The notes under the pieces: model-generated
The model's input: only the letters and a program-made list of their open reading frames with translations
What the model was told of the DNA's origin: nothing
The model's database searches: none
Assembly (NCBI GenBank): GCA_025201365.1
Contig: JAIXMF010000051.1
Span: forward strand, 1-54,593
Source: Syncephalis plumigaleata
Taxonomy: Eukaryota > Zoopagomycota > Zoopagomycetes > Zoopagales > Piptocephalidaceae
Length of the DNA stretch: 54,593 bases
Direction of reading: 5' to 3'
Made by a program: the position numbers and the translations under genes
In this document: piece after piece, positions 22,501-36,258 of the stretch
How the letters are laid out: each line of letters opens with the position of its first letter
Position numbering within the stretch: position 1 is the stretch's first letter

Positions 22501-23727
22501 GTTGCATAATCAAGCAAGTGTAGACGAGTGGTGCAGCGGCACTGCAATACAAGAAATAAATAGTAAGCGAAAAAATGGATTAATGAGCGGATGAATAACA
22601 ACGACACATGTACAAATGCCTGCTTGCACGTCGCTCTGACTGGCAGAGTAAGCGTAGAAGATAAACTGGAATAAAAGGATGTTTGAACACACGCTAGAGT
22701 AATAGGTGATAGTAGTGGTAATAATAATAATCGTAGTAATGAAGCAAGAAGAGCGAGGGAAGAGATGGAATAAGCACAATGATGAATACGTTTGTACGTT
22801 GTTTTAAGCGATCTATCGCTTTATGGCCAAGAAGCGTACACAGTGTAGCGAGATCATAGTATGCTAAATTAGGAGAATGGCATGTCAATGATAATGAATG
22901 TATAGCATGCCTACCTGCCTGCCTGCATACCTGCTTGCTTACTCAAAAAGATCGTCGAACGGGGGCCCGCGCTACATCCCGATAATTATAGTAGTTGGCG
23001 TAACCACCCCACCACGTACTACATAGTCCACTTAAGGGACATTGGCGATAAATACAGTCGAGTTATTTCTGGTTTGACTTGTTGTTATCAATGAATTTGG
23101 CCGTAGTAACAATTCGACCATACAGTAATTAATGGCGGATACATTCGCAATGTATATACATACCTATCAAGGCCTTTGGTGTCAGGCTATGACACTGGTA
23201 TATATTGTTGACGCCCATCTACAATAACTATCATGATTTGCCATGGCATTTCCATTTCTGGAGTGTATCAATTACATACGTTTATTGTGCTTGTATGACG
23301 ACTGATCATTGTTACTAATCCATTGACATGGTATAGATTGGCTACTTAAAATGCCACCATGCCATAGCATGAATAGGCATGACTCGGCTTACCAAGTAGT
23401 GGCATGGACATGTGACAAGCACTGATCATTTGTATGTGCGCCATTGTCATGATAATCATCATTATATGGCAATGACTATTGTTTCACCGGGATAATCAAG
23501 CTAGTGTAAATACATGACTTTTCCAGCCAATCAATGCAGTTAGCCTTTTGTTTCTATGAATAAACGATAGTTATGCTGATACGCATTTAGATGTGAGTAG
23601 CGATAACCATCACGGATAAGTTGTTTGTTGTTGTTTGGTTCTTCGTTGTCCTTGTCCTCCTTTTCTTGAACGTTTAGAAGTAGTGGTATTTCTCTACCCC
23701 ATATCGCCTTTCTTATTCCATTCCACT
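22501..23727. other. intergenic and upstream region of F-box copy 2
   Basis: 22501-23539 holds no recognisable gene; a small CCTGCCTG repeat lies near 22911-22925. From 23540 the sequence is the upstream part of the inverted-duplication arm. A longer frame opening at 23635 begins at TTG and is only an upstream extension of the F-box gene. Confidence 0.5.
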
Positions 23728-25383
23728 ATGTCTACTACTACTACTACTACTAAAATATCGAGTAATTCCAACTCGTCTTGTAGATTACTAGTTTGTCTGA
23801 ATAGTCTTCCATTCCAAGACCAGCGTGTCTTCCGTAGTCTACTTGGTCATATCGAATTAGTGCGTTTATCAGCATGTTGTCACTCGTTAAGAAGCAGTAT
23901 TCGAAATGATAGAGCATTATGGCAAGAACTATACCATAGGAATTTCCTATCAGGAACCTATTATGCTAAGGAAATGGGGTTCGTATTATGGTGTATACGC
24001 ACGGGTGTCAACAATCCATGTACATCGGATAAACGAGCCGATCTACTAGAGAATGTGGACTGGTACAACACATATCGTCGACGAGTGAGTACCGAGAATA
24101 ATTGGCGATATGGACGATGCAGGACCACCCATATCGATATGGAAGAGGACGAGCATGGAGAAATGTATCACGTACGATGTGGATATGGTCAAATGTTTTT
24201 TACTCAACGAAATCGCTTAGGCAGGGCGTCAGGATCAATCCGTCATTATACTTTAGAATATTTGCCACATTCAAATCTTAGATCAAACAACAACACTGTA
24301 TATAAAAGCACATTCTCTACATTGCCAAACGTTATTTCACTAAACCGTAGCAATGCAGTTCAGCATAAATATGTCACGGGTGACCATTACATAGCTGTCC
24401 TCCCTGATGCAATTGAGAACGATACCAACTATAATGTAAAAATACTTTCTCGCACTCATGGTGGTGTTTTCACTACATTCGATGTTCCAGCACGATATAA
24501 AGTGAGGACAATTGAGGGGAAATGGATATTGTTAGCGAACACATCACATGTGTTAGTCAATGATTCGCAAATTTGGAAAAGTAAGCGTAGTAACTATACA
24601 ATGATGCAATATAACTAATGCTAATAATTGATATATTTAGACCATATAATGGTATTCGATATAGAGAATAATACCATGTGTCCAGGAAGCATTAGTGATA
24701 CATGGGGCGTGGCACATTTCTATCAAACAACCAATAATACAGCAATAGTATACACGGCAAGAATAGTTGGTGATGATATGGATCATCTCGAATGGGCACT
24801 ATATCAGTTCTCAAGCAATAATTCTGTTGTACAATTGCGAAATGGCTGGTTTCATCTACCTGAGAGGATGCCGTCTGGGTGGCTAACGACGTATAACTCT
24901 TACGATTCGTATATGGGTATCATATTAAATTATAATCCTGATTATGATTTATCCATAATCCATAGCGTAGCATCGAATAGCCAAAACCATACTTTGCCTA
25001 ATTGCTATACTATTTCTGGCCGACGTATACCTATCCCACTATTAAAGGCTGGATACAAGTATAGATTACCTGATGTCAGTCGAGTAGAAGTATGGACAGA
25101 TCTACCTTACAATAAGGATAAAACATCACGAATACCGCCTACACTTTTCACTAGACATATTATTGGAGATCTCTATGATTTTGTTACAGAACGTAAACGT
25201 AAAGGAAGTCGATTGCTTGTAGACATCAATACAAACCAAATAATACGCGAATTGGAATCAACAAGCGTACGCGGCGATTGGAAAATTGATACAATGCTTG
25301 GTACGATACGTGACTTCTGTGAAGGCATTGGGAAAACAATACAAGAATATGGTGAACTATAACAAACATCAATAAACCATAAT
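23540..25383. repeat. inverted-duplication arm 2 (F-box gene and upstream DNA)
   Basis: Reverse complement of 12286-14458. Homology starts at GTTAGCCTTTTG (23540) and fades just after the stop codon, in the shared AACAA-CATCAATAAA tract near 25365-25383. The tract from about 23708 to 24801 is identical to arm 1; beyond about 24870 the copies diverge. Confidence 0.9.
23728..25362 (+). CDS. F-box-like protein, inverted duplicate copy 2
   Basis: Two exons (23728-24580, 24641-25362) sum to 1575 nt, giving 524 aa. The start is the ATG of MSTTTTTTKISS, not the upstream TTG. Residues 1-284 and the intron match copy 1 exactly. The first differences fall at ALYQ versus ALHQ (two bases near 24802). 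From about residue 334 the sequences differ at many positions (for example MPSGWLTTYNSYDSYMG against ITDGWIAAYNSYDSHMI), with one codon less overall. Both reading frames are intact, so both copies may be expressed with the same F-box part and different C-terminal parts. The expected role is an SCF adaptor; the substrate is unknown. Confidence 0.8.
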
Positions 25384-25888
25384 ATCCCATCATCATTCCT
25401 TATAACACAATGTCATTGATCACATTAGAGCGAGCAATATATTGTTATTAACTAATAATGTGAAGTAATCATAAGGAATAGTTATTATTTATTATCATTC
25501 ATTGTAATATATGATATCGCGGCCATTAACATCTCCCTCAACTGCTAGGGCCATGACAACTACTCAATGATAGTAGCAATGCGATAATGGTGTTAACAAT
25601 GGTGCAAGATTATTTATCAATAAAGAGCAAAAGTTATAGGCAAACATTGTTAATAAGTTGGAAAAACTCTGTATGCTTTGTTTCGTCTTCTTGTTACAAT
25701 GATTACACCATTCATGTATTTTGATTCATGAATAAATACATCAACGCATTAGTATTGTTCAGTAAAATCATACACCGTATTTATTTTATTACTGATCTTC
25801 CATATAGTTAACATTAGCATCATTGTTATAATAGTACTATATGTATGTATGTGTGTCTGCCTGTCTACCATCACATCGTCATCATCAT
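25363..25888. other. intergenic, no gene seen
   Basis: AT-rich gap between the convergent F-box copy 2 and the SLC35-type transporter. It presumably contains both 3' ends. Nothing else is recognised. Confidence 0.6.
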
Positions 25889-27105
25889 TCAAGGCTTCTC
25901 TCTATTATCCTTGGAAGCGGCGGCATTGGTGGCTGCTGCGGCTTCCGCCATTTTTATCTTACTATAAAGATAGATACCGAACAAAGCGATGGATATACCG
26001 GTAAGGTTACGCCAGTCCACCTCTTCTCTAAAGACGATGAAGCCACCCACTAGAATGAGACATAGCTTGGCGTGTCCAACCACGTTATAGGTGATGGCAC
26101 TGGTGCGACCGATAATCGCGAATATCGACCAGTTCACCAGGAATGCCAATACACCACTCAATAGAATGGCACATACCGCGCCCATTGTTAATTCGTAGCG
26201 CATCAACGCCGGCACATCATCGAGTATGAATACACACGGCAATAGCATGAGTGCTGACATGGGCGCTTGTCGGTATAACAGTTGAGGTGGCGACAATTGT
26301 AACGCTTTCTGTTCCGAGCCAATCCACACTTGGTAGAGTGATGTGACGAGAACGCCAGCCAACGCGAATACCGTACCGACAAAGTTCATCTGAACATCCG
26401 TAACACTTGCGATACACACGCCCAAACAAATAACGGCTAGCGAGATGATGGTCGGTCGTGTAAATGTCTTGCTGTAAAATAGGAATTGCTATCATGTAAT
26501 AAAAATCATTATTAGTAACAATATGATGAGATTGTATGTCCCCCATCAATAATGATATCATCATTACTACTTACAATGATGGCTACGGCAGGTGTGGTGA
26601 GCACTTTGGCCATTTGATAGAATCCAATTGAATTGTACTGCAGACTGATATTGGTCAACACCACGAAACCACAGAAGGTGGCACATAGACCAATCATTCG
26701 TCGCCATGCCACAGGCTTCGGCTCAAAGGTGCCTAATCGTGCGCAGATGCCTAAACCGGCCCATGTACAGCAAAAATGAATAACCGTAACGAATGTGGCG
26801 AATTCGAAGGCGTATATCTTGAACACCAGCTTATTCACCATGACAATACCCACAGACGAACTGATATTAAGTAGGATGGCCGCGGTAGTTCGATGACGTT
26901 CCGTGGCACTATCATCCTTGTGTGTATCCGCCATATTGATGGGTAGTCGATCCGATGACGGCGATTTGCTCAATAGTTCGTGTTCCTCTACCGCCTCGTC
27001 AATGTCTGGCACGTTATTAGCGAAACGAACTTGTTTACGCGCTGAATTGTTGGTAGTTTCCATTGACACTACGGTTACTTCTTCCGAGTGTAGACGACCT
27101 GACAT
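25889..27105 (-). CDS. SLC35E3-like nucleotide-sugar/triose-phosphate family transporter
   Basis: Two exons (26575-27105, 25889-26488) sum to 1131 nt, giving 376 aa. A hydrophilic head of ~75 residues precedes a drug/metabolite-transporter fold with about ten helices. Segments that track human SLC35E3 closely include SVGIVMVNKLVFKIYAFEF, FCGFVVLTNISLQYNSIGFY, QMAKVLTTPAVAI, FALAGVLVTSLYQVWIGSEQ, LLYRQAPMSALMLL, LLSGVLAFLVNWSIFAIIG and TSAITYNVVGHAKLCLILVG. Relatives sit in Golgi or ER membranes and exchange nucleotide sugars or phosphorylated metabolites; the substrate of SLC35E3 itself is not settled. The Ala-rich C-terminus ends DNREKP. Confidence 0.9.
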
Positions 27106-27838
27106 ATCTCTTCAACACCAATCGATTAGATTATAAAAGAGAGAGTAGGTGTGAGGAAGGAGGGAAGAATCAGCTGTGCACGTAGATGGTAACGAGTAAT
27201 GAAGAAGTCGAGATGGTGTGGTGTAAACGACGCACGAATAAGTTAAAAAAAGATTGATTTGCAGCATGTGTTTTCCATTGTCAATAACAAGTGGCGATTA
27301 CTTGAAATGGCGTTTTCTTGTTATGATCCTAATCTTCTTTGATGATGAATGTTATATCCAATTGCGTATATCTACAAATAATCGCCACTAGCTTGTAATT
27401 AGCTGCATTCCGATTAGAAACTTCCATTGAGATGACTGTTTATCAATGCGGAGTATTAGCTTATCAGTTGTATATACACTGATGCTATAGTATCATTTGA
27501 TAGGATAGAGTGACATGGTTACTTACTTCATGTATAGAGTTGAATGTATAGTATAATATAATAGTGCTCACTAGATGGTAAAGATCTCTACTATGATAGA
27601 CAATGCAGTTTCCATGGAAATATGCATGTTACATTTGCTGACATGCTACTATTACACAGTTTACATAGAACTATAATGCAAGTCCGCACTAAAGTCATGT
27701 ATTTCTCAAGGGTTACACTTGTGTAGTGGCTACATCGCAAATAATTAATACTACTGGGATTTTACATTATTTTTTAATCGCATTTATTTCTTGTTCCTTT
27801 ATTTGTACTTCTTCGACTACTTTACTCTATAGCCAACT
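27106..27838. other. intergenic, divergent promoter region
   Basis: Separates the transporter (-) from aminodeoxychorismate synthase (+). AT-rich, no recognised gene or RNA. Confidence 0.6.
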
Positions 27839-30800
27839 ATGCCTGAACCGTGCACGTCTTTGCTTGATACGGTTCAACCAGAGACCATAGGCTCGCTGGC
27901 TACTCGTATGCATTTACGCATACTAATCATAGACAACTATGACTCGTACACGCTTAACCTGTTGCAATTACTACCGGAGAAGGATATTCAAGTGGTTGTC
28001 ATTCGTAATGACCAGTTCACCTGGTAATAGCTCACCGTATATGCCATTAGACGACATGTCAATAGTAACAGATAGACGTATATCTTATAGGGAATATCTA
28101 CGTGATTATATGCTAGACCACTTTGATGGGATTATTCTTTCACCTGGACCTGGTACACCTGAACATCCAGAGGTAATGCTGATCAGCTAGTATTCAATAG
28201 GATATTCCGCATTGACTAATAGATCATCTATTTATATGTATATTCTATGCTATATGCTGGTAATAGGATATCGGTGTAGTGGGCAATCTACTACGACATA
28301 CTACCATTCCTATCCTAGGTGTATGTCTCGGTCATCAAGCCATTGCCTATATGGCTGGTAGTAAGGTAGCGTAATAGTATAATAACCATAATCATCATGA
28401 TCATACTTATGCGTTCATGTATCTACTTAGATTGTTCATGCTGCTACACCAGTTCATGGACAGGCCCATTTCGTGCATCAAGTTCAATCATCATGTGAAT
28501 ATTTAAATCCACTTTCCTTGTTTAATCATATACCATCCGTGTTCTCGGTCGTACGATATCACTCGCTTGCCGTATCAGAAACAGGTATGGACTAGGGAAC
28601 GGATCACGCCATATCCGTTTGTTATGTTGTACGCTTTTATGTTAGGGAAAGCTAAAATTACGTTGTAGACTTGCCGGAATGCATCCGAGTATTAGCGTAT
28701 ACTATCAATGATCAATGTCATAATAGTGCTCGGGTAGAGGATGTTCCTGCACATGAACGTACTATTATGGCATTACAACATCGAGATAAACCATTCTATG
28801 GGGTACAATTCCATCCTGAGGTGAGATAGTGATAGCATGCATGATATCTCGTTAGTATCTAATCTCCTAATTGCAATGCTATCTAGTCTGTATGCACGGA
28901 ATATGGTCAACAATTGATGAGTAACTTTTTAGAGATTACCGCTGTATGGCATCAACAGGTAAATAATACAATTGTGGTTCATTTCATTTGATCAATCGAG
29001 TTAATATGGCATTGCATAGAATGGGGATAGTCATAGACGAGCATTACTACCATCTACTATACAGAATAGCTGTATTACTGCTGTATCAACGATTACTTCA
29101 GCATCAGTTACGGATCCACCATCATTGGTAACACCCATCTGGAAGGTCTACGCACAAAAGTTACCTTATACAGCGCAATCTGATCGAGTATTCCATACAT
29201 TATTTTCTCGTGATAATGCAAGTGTATGGTTGGATAGTGCACGGGTAAGTAGATTCATGTCGATGATATGACCATTGCCTAACAAGCACGTATATATAAT
29301 AGGATAATGATCGTCAAAGTAGATTTAGTCTTATGGGATCATGCCAGTCCACTACTGGGTAATGAATACTTGATATCTCATTTGTTATTTCAGTTACTAA
29401 TCATTGGTATACAATTAGATTCAAGGTGGAGTATCGTCTAAACAGCAAGCAGATAGATTTATATCGATATACGACGACAGACATAGATAAACAAACCGAT
29501 ACGCTAGCCTCAAATGATACATTTTGGGATTGGACATCCAGGCTAATGCAGCAACTTCGTAATGTACCGATAGAATTGCACGATAGTACATCACTGAATA
29601 ATGGCAATCTATTTGAACCACAATTTGATTTCTGTACCGGATTAGTCGGCTATTTCGGCTATGAGATGAAAGAGGAAGCATTACCAGGATACAGTAGAGC
29701 ATCATCATCATCATCATCATCATCCGTGCCTGATGCAGCATTCTTATTCCTTGATCGATTTATCTCCATTGATTATGCAACAGGAGCCACTTGGCTATTA
29801 GGTCTTGTACGTCACAATACTACAAGCAATCTAGTCACTGCGATGAAATCAACAACAACAGCATCAATGCCACTCTTTGATATAGGAATGTCTATGAGTG
29901 AGTATCAGCATTGGACACATGATATTAGCAATCGATTAGACATGATATACATACCATCAACACCAACATCATTCAATACTGCTATCAATAATGCTATTAA
30001 TGTACCAGAAGTTAAAGTGGCAAACACTTGTAATGACTATATTCAAAAGATCAAGGAGGCACAATCATTTATTCGTGATGGTGAATCCTACGAGTTATGC
30101 TTAACGACACAGTTGTCCTGTCAACTACCACAGCGCATCCAACATCGCATAGCTAGTGATAGCAGTAGTGACAATACTACATTAACCACACTTGATTTCT
30201 ATCGTCAATTGCGTCATGATAATCCTGCACCCTATGCTGCTTATATCAATTTCGGTGCTCATCTATGTGTGGCATCGGCTAGTCCCGAACGATTCCTACG
30301 CGTGTCACGTAGCGGTGCCATACAAATGCGTCCTATCAAGGGTACACTAAAACGACAGCGTACCTGTTGCTGTGGTCAGCATTGCACGACCACCACCACT
30401 GTCACTTCTAATGAAGGATACGTACAACGAATAGATCCATTATGTGCACGCGAGCGTGATGCAGCATTGGCACGCGCACTAGCCACCAATGTTAAAGAAC
30501 GAGGTGAAAATCTAATGGCAAGTAAACAATAGATAGATAACTCTTTACTAGTATTATTAACTTTTTGTAATAGATTGTCGATCTAATTCGAAATGATCTT
30601 GCTCGTATTTGTTCACCACATACAGTTCATGTACCACAATTAATGACCGTGGAAACTTACGAGACCGTGCATCAAATGGTCACTACCGTTGATGGACAAC
30701 TGAAAGATTCGGTAGATGCTGTGAAGGCATTACAAAGCTGCTTCCCACCAGGTGAGTAGTTGCTGTTAGTTATATCGAACTAGAAGGATACATGATGATC

Positions 30801-31284
30801 ATTGTTGTTCTAATCATATATGCTACGTGTCTATGGATGAATAGGTTCGATGACTGGTGCACCAAAGTTAAGATCGGTGCAATTACTCGAACAGCTGGAG
30901 GATGGTCGCCCACGCGGTATATACTCCGGTTGTCTAGGCTATTTATCAATTAATGGATCGGCTGATTTCAATGTGGTTATTCGTACAATAGTAATACAAG
31001 ATGGACAAGGTAAGTGTAGTGATATCGATTAGTATCTAGTATATATATGTATTCATTCATGATTATGATAGCAATAAATATCGGTGCAGGTGGTGCCATT
31101 ACCATTTTATCGGATCCAATGGAGGAATGGAACGAGGCTATTACAAAGGCAGATGCTGTATTGCCCAGGTATTTATTACGATATTACTACTTGCAGATAG
31201 ATTCATGATTGCTAATAATCTAGTATGATTGCTAACTAATCTAGTATACGACGATTCAGTCAAGGATTAACATCAACTCAATGA
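27839..31284 (+). CDS. ABZ1: aminodeoxychorismate synthase, fused PabA-PabB type (Abz1)
   Basis: Thirteen exons: 27839-28023, 28091-28172, 28267-28365, 28431-28584, 28669-28820, 28887-28958, 29020-29244, 29303-29358, 29419-30517, 30574-30751, 30845-31009, 31072-31168, 31245-31284. They sum to 2604 nt, giving 867 aa in frame. The N-terminal glutamine amidotransferase has [27 protein letters not shown], the nucleophile in [10 protein letters not shown] and the His/Glu pair in VQFHPE. The C-terminal synthase has [61 protein letters not shown] and [24 protein letters not shown] (lysine) marks PabB rather than anthranilate synthase, which has PIAGT. It makes 4-amino-4-deoxychorismate from chorismate and glutamine for folate. 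The intron after ENLM has a GC donor. Confidence 0.95.
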
Positions 31285-32450
31285 CAGACTAGAGAAATAC
31301 ACTAGTAACTAATAACAATGCTAATTATTAAATGATGTGATTTGTACACTACTATATCAATGCCAATGTCAAATGATTGCATCTACTAAACTATACTGTC
31401 ATCATGTATGTATAAATGTATACGGATATATATATAAAAGTAGGCTAAGATAATAGTCATGGACGGAGTACATTATATTATAAATGATAATCAGTGTCGG
31501 TTGATCGAAAGGAATCAAAGAGTAACAATGGTGGAGGAGATGACAAGATGTCCAACAGTTCACATAGATAGATAGATAGATAATGGATAGATAGATAAAT
31601 GGATAGATAGATAAATGGATAGATGGCGTCTGGCTAGTGCAATAGAAATCAAAATGGAACGAGTTAGATAGGATTGAAACAGGAATGGCAATCATAACAA
31701 TCATGTAATAGTGACACAATAGTAATAGCAATAGTAACTATAGTAATGATAATGGCGAGGTAGTCATGTAGTAATTGTATGCTGACAGTATAATTGATTC
31801 AAAGGATAGATAGCAAGTATTTCAATAATGATTCATGAAAAAGTCTCGTGTAGCAATAACAATATGACAAGTGAACAGATTAGAATGGATTGCGATATAT
31901 CCATCCTTTTTGCTTTTTACACTTTGTAATATTCCTAGTTTGCCACTACTTGATTAGTATAGACTGTTGCAATGATATCAACACTCATTTGTCGAGTATT
32001 CTTTGCATTATCTGATCAGTATGTGTGTATCTCGTATCTCGTATCTCGTATCTCGCTCTCTCTTTAAACACAAGCAAATGATAGATGAATGTTTGAATTG
32101 GGACAGACAAATTATTGATAATTATGAGAAAAGCGCACACACATACACATATAGAATAGATGTGACTTTTCTCGCATGTTTACACGAATCATCATCCATG
32201 CTTATCCTACTATTACTACTGCCATACTACTACTACTACTGTCATTGCTATTACTGTCATTACTACTACAACTATTATGCCACAATCACGCCGATATAAT
32301 CATGCCTATAAAGTTTGTTGTCCTAATGTAAATATTCCAATTTGATCGCTTTGTACTAACCAACCCGGTCACATATGTGTATGCACGCGCGTGTATGTAT
32401 GTATGTATGTGTGTGTGTCTGTCTTGACAGGACATCTGGGTAGTAGCATC
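31285..32450. other. intergenic, microsatellite-rich
   Basis: Convergent gap between aminodeoxychorismate synthase and Cdc42. It has ATAGATAG/GATA repeats (about 31563-31625), a TCTCGTATCTCG repeat (about 32030-32060), CTACTA repeats (32210-32275) and a GTAT/GTGT tract (32390-32420). The frames over these are simple-sequence products. Confidence 0.6.
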
Positions 32451-33380
<930 letters not shown>

Positions 33381-35353
33381 GCTAAGAATAAATGTAGCTC
33401 ACGATAACGATAGACGAACCAGATGAGAAATGAAATGAGAAATGATTGCTAAATGTCAAAATGATTCAGGCAATAAAAATGCGTTAGTAGAATGAAATAG
33501 AAAGAAAGAAAAATCAAATAATAAACGAGTTAAAGAGAGAGAGAGAGGAAATAGCGACGCATTACTGCTGCTAGGCATAGTGTGTTTAAATAGCCGAGAA
33601 TTGCTGCTTGGCCTTGTTCGGTCATTCTGACTAATAGTCATTGTCGGCTAAATAGCTGCAGTAACGCAGTAATCAAGCAATCACGACAAGGTCACGCGGA
33701 ACATTCCAAGTGTAGAATGTGGTCGGCAACAAGGAAGAAAGACATAAAGATGAGCAACCATGGTCACGGTAACAAGTAGCACGGCTGTATGAATAACGCT
33801 ATGACGTAGCGTAGATTATTATGCTACATCACGGCAATACGGTGACTGATAGCAGTAGCAGCAGCGATGAAAGAAGACTTGTGTGCCTGCCTGTCAAACT
33901 ATGAATAGTTTCTATATATTTACTTTACCTTTGGACTAGCGTATCCAATAGTTGGAAGCCAAAGGGATGTGATAAAGGAAAAGAAAAGGATGAGTGCAGT
34001 AACGCACAATGAAGTGAAGAAAGAGAAAGCGAAGGAGAACGGACACAATAGGTGGACAATAAAATAGAAAGAAGAGAGAGAGAAAGAAGCAAGAGTGCGA
34101 GGAGGAGGAGGAAACGGACAAACAAGCCAAAAAAATGACAGTAGTGTGTGTGTGCGTTGTGTGTGTGCTGTCTGTCTGTCTGTCTGTCTGGGTGTCTGGG
34201 TGAAGGATGAAGAAAGGATGAAAGAGAAGGACTGATATGCGTATGATGATGATGGTGATAATAGAATAAGAGAAGGAGGAAACACGACCAACCACACGTT
34301 CATCACTACCACAACTGCTACTACCAATCTATCTATTGTCACCATCACACGATTGTAACAATACAATACTGCACACACACACAGATATAAGCACACACAC
34401 ATAAGCACATATAGAATGGGAACAGGTAGATTTGTAATAGTGTGGCTGATTATATAACCTATAGCAAACAGAATCTCGTTTAATAATAGCTATCATATAT
34501 ATTGTAGATTCACAGTTGTACTCTGCTCATTGACTGTATATCATCTTCATAAAGAACGATTGTAGTACGTGTCAATTGTTGTGCGCGGTTAATAGAATCA
34601 AGTAAGTAAATGACACATGCCGGACAGCTTTATTCGCCTTTTTTAGCTCATTCTACAATGCTGTCATGTCCTATTCAAGTATCAGTCAATAATGCATGAT
34701 ATGTGCCATGTTATTACAGCAAGATAGTGCTTATCAGTATTTAATTACGAGCAAACTTGAATTGATTCTTGTTACTTGTGTCACGAGCAACAATAATATG
34801 ACAAACGATATTGCATAGTGCTACCAATAGCATCAGTTGTACTGCATCTTTTATGCACTCGATCCAATGGATAGATACTGTATGATACAACTAGCGATTA
34901 ATGTTATAGTTGCATGAATAATAGTACAAAGTAATAAGGAATCAATTGGAATATAATGCTCACCATTGAGCAGGATTCCTAGAATATGAACTGACCACGA
35001 ATCAACATAATAAGTAAACACTTTTAAAACACTACATTAAACTATTACAATGAATAACATTCTATCATATCACAAGCAAGTATAAGAATATAAAATGGTA
35101 TATGTATTGACGGGGATTGGTAATAGAAGTAAGTTTAAATGATGCACACAGTTGTACAAATGGACGCTAACCAAGTGGTTTTTCTTTGCTTATTAACTAC
35201 TGGAGGTCGTCACATATCTACACGCACACCTACAAACACACGCACATACACAAAGAGTGCTGTTTCCAGCATAGCAAGCATAGCTAGCATAGCATATACA
35301 ACTAATGCGCAATGGAAACACGATCACTGAGTAAGAAAGAGATACAATTCCAT
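33381..35353. other. intergenic, about 2 kb, no gene seen
   Basis: Cdc42 upstream region and eIF1 3' flank. Purine-rich tracts at 33505-33550 and 33975-34110, a CTGT repeat (34169-34192) and CACA tracts create long but repetitive minus-strand frames (Phe/Ser/Leu-rich) with no family resemblance. No RNA gene was recognised. Confidence 0.55.
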
Positions 35354-36258
35354 TTAGAAATCGTGGATTTCAATTTGGGATCGGTCAATCTTGGTTTTGG
35401 TATGACGGAACTTGAGGGCGACTAAAAAGTCTCTGGCTTCGTAGGCCTTGTTACCTTGGAATTGAATGACGGGCGCGCCATTCTTGTCCAAGTTAACTTT
35501 GCCACCGCCGACGCTTAGCTCTTGCATGAGATCGCTTTTGATCTTCTTGAGCCAGCGTTCAAAGAGTTCGTCGCCGCTGCGTTCCTCTTTGCCTTCTTTG
35601 CTCTTGTTCTTCATGCGGTTCTCGGCAATAATAACATCTTTAAGGACGAGGTCTAAGCCTTCGATACTGGTAACACATTTGCGGCCATTGCGTTGTGCTA
35701 CTCGAATGTCTAATTAGCAAAGAAGCAAGCAAGTAAAGGTTAAGGTATACTATAGCATAATCATTAATAGAATGATTACTATATAATAGTGCAATCTCAA
35801 TCGCTGCTATTACTAATGCAACAACAATATTGGAGGAGTAAGAGAACAGTGGTCAGTGTAACTATGACAAAAAAGAAACATCTTCACGGAATGACCAATC
35901 AAGACGATGGTCGAGAATACCGCAGTCAATTAACAAAAAAAGATTCATCATGCCGTTCTCTCTTTCTTTTCCTCTCTTCTTCAAAAGAGAAGATTGCCGT
36001 TCATAGCAACACGATCATGATTGACTATTATATAGTATTATTCATAGGCTAATAGTGTATAGCCCAATAACAATAAAGGATACGAATTTTCTGAGCAAAC
36101 TCATCCCCTTCACCGATTTCGTCTTGGAATGGATCTATCAATCATAAATGCATCGTATGAGTGTGTGCAATAATGAGTCAGCAATGTCATCTAGTTTATA
36201 TAGATTACTACTATTACTTACCCTGCGGTCCAAAGTTGAGAATTTTACTTTCGGACAT
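35354..36258 (-). CDS. eIF1/SUI1-domain protein with an internal insertion
   Basis: Three exons (36222-36258, 36084-36134, 35354-35709) sum to 444 nt, giving 147 aa; eIF1 is normally about 108-113 aa. The eIF1 core is plain: DPFQD near the start, HIRVAQRNGRKCVTSIEGL (family form HIRIQQRNGRKTLTTVQGL), and an end APVIQFQGNKAYEARDFLV ... IEIHDF. Between SIEGL (about residue 48) and the helix FERWLKKIKSDL (about 80) there is an extra charged stretch that includes KNKSKEGKEERSGDELFER. No canonical intron accounts for it. eIF1 sits next to the P site and enforces start-codon selection. This may be the main eIF1 or a specialised paralogue. Confidence 0.85.

Noticed and set aside
23635-23727. N-terminal extension of F-box copy 2.
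   Set aside because: Starts at TTG; copy 1 is interrupted in this stretch and both copies share the ATG of MSTTTTTTK.
27990-28110. Apparent frameshift in the amidotransferase domain of aminodeoxychorismate synthase (QFTW followed by TAA TAG, with an open frame one base away).
   Set aside because: An ordinary intron, GTAATAG (28024) to TTATAG (28090), restores the frame ([15 protein letters not shown]) and makes the total 2604 nt, a multiple of three.
31560-31625. Possible CRISPR-like or satellite array.
   Set aside because: It is a 4-bp GATA microsatellite; no spacer-repeat alternation. No CRISPR array or prokaryotic signal was seen anywhere in the window.
33920-34408. 162- and 119-codon minus-strand frames, Phe/Ser/Leu-rich.
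   Set aside because: Products of purine-rich and CTGT/CACA tracts; three overlapping frames are equally open.
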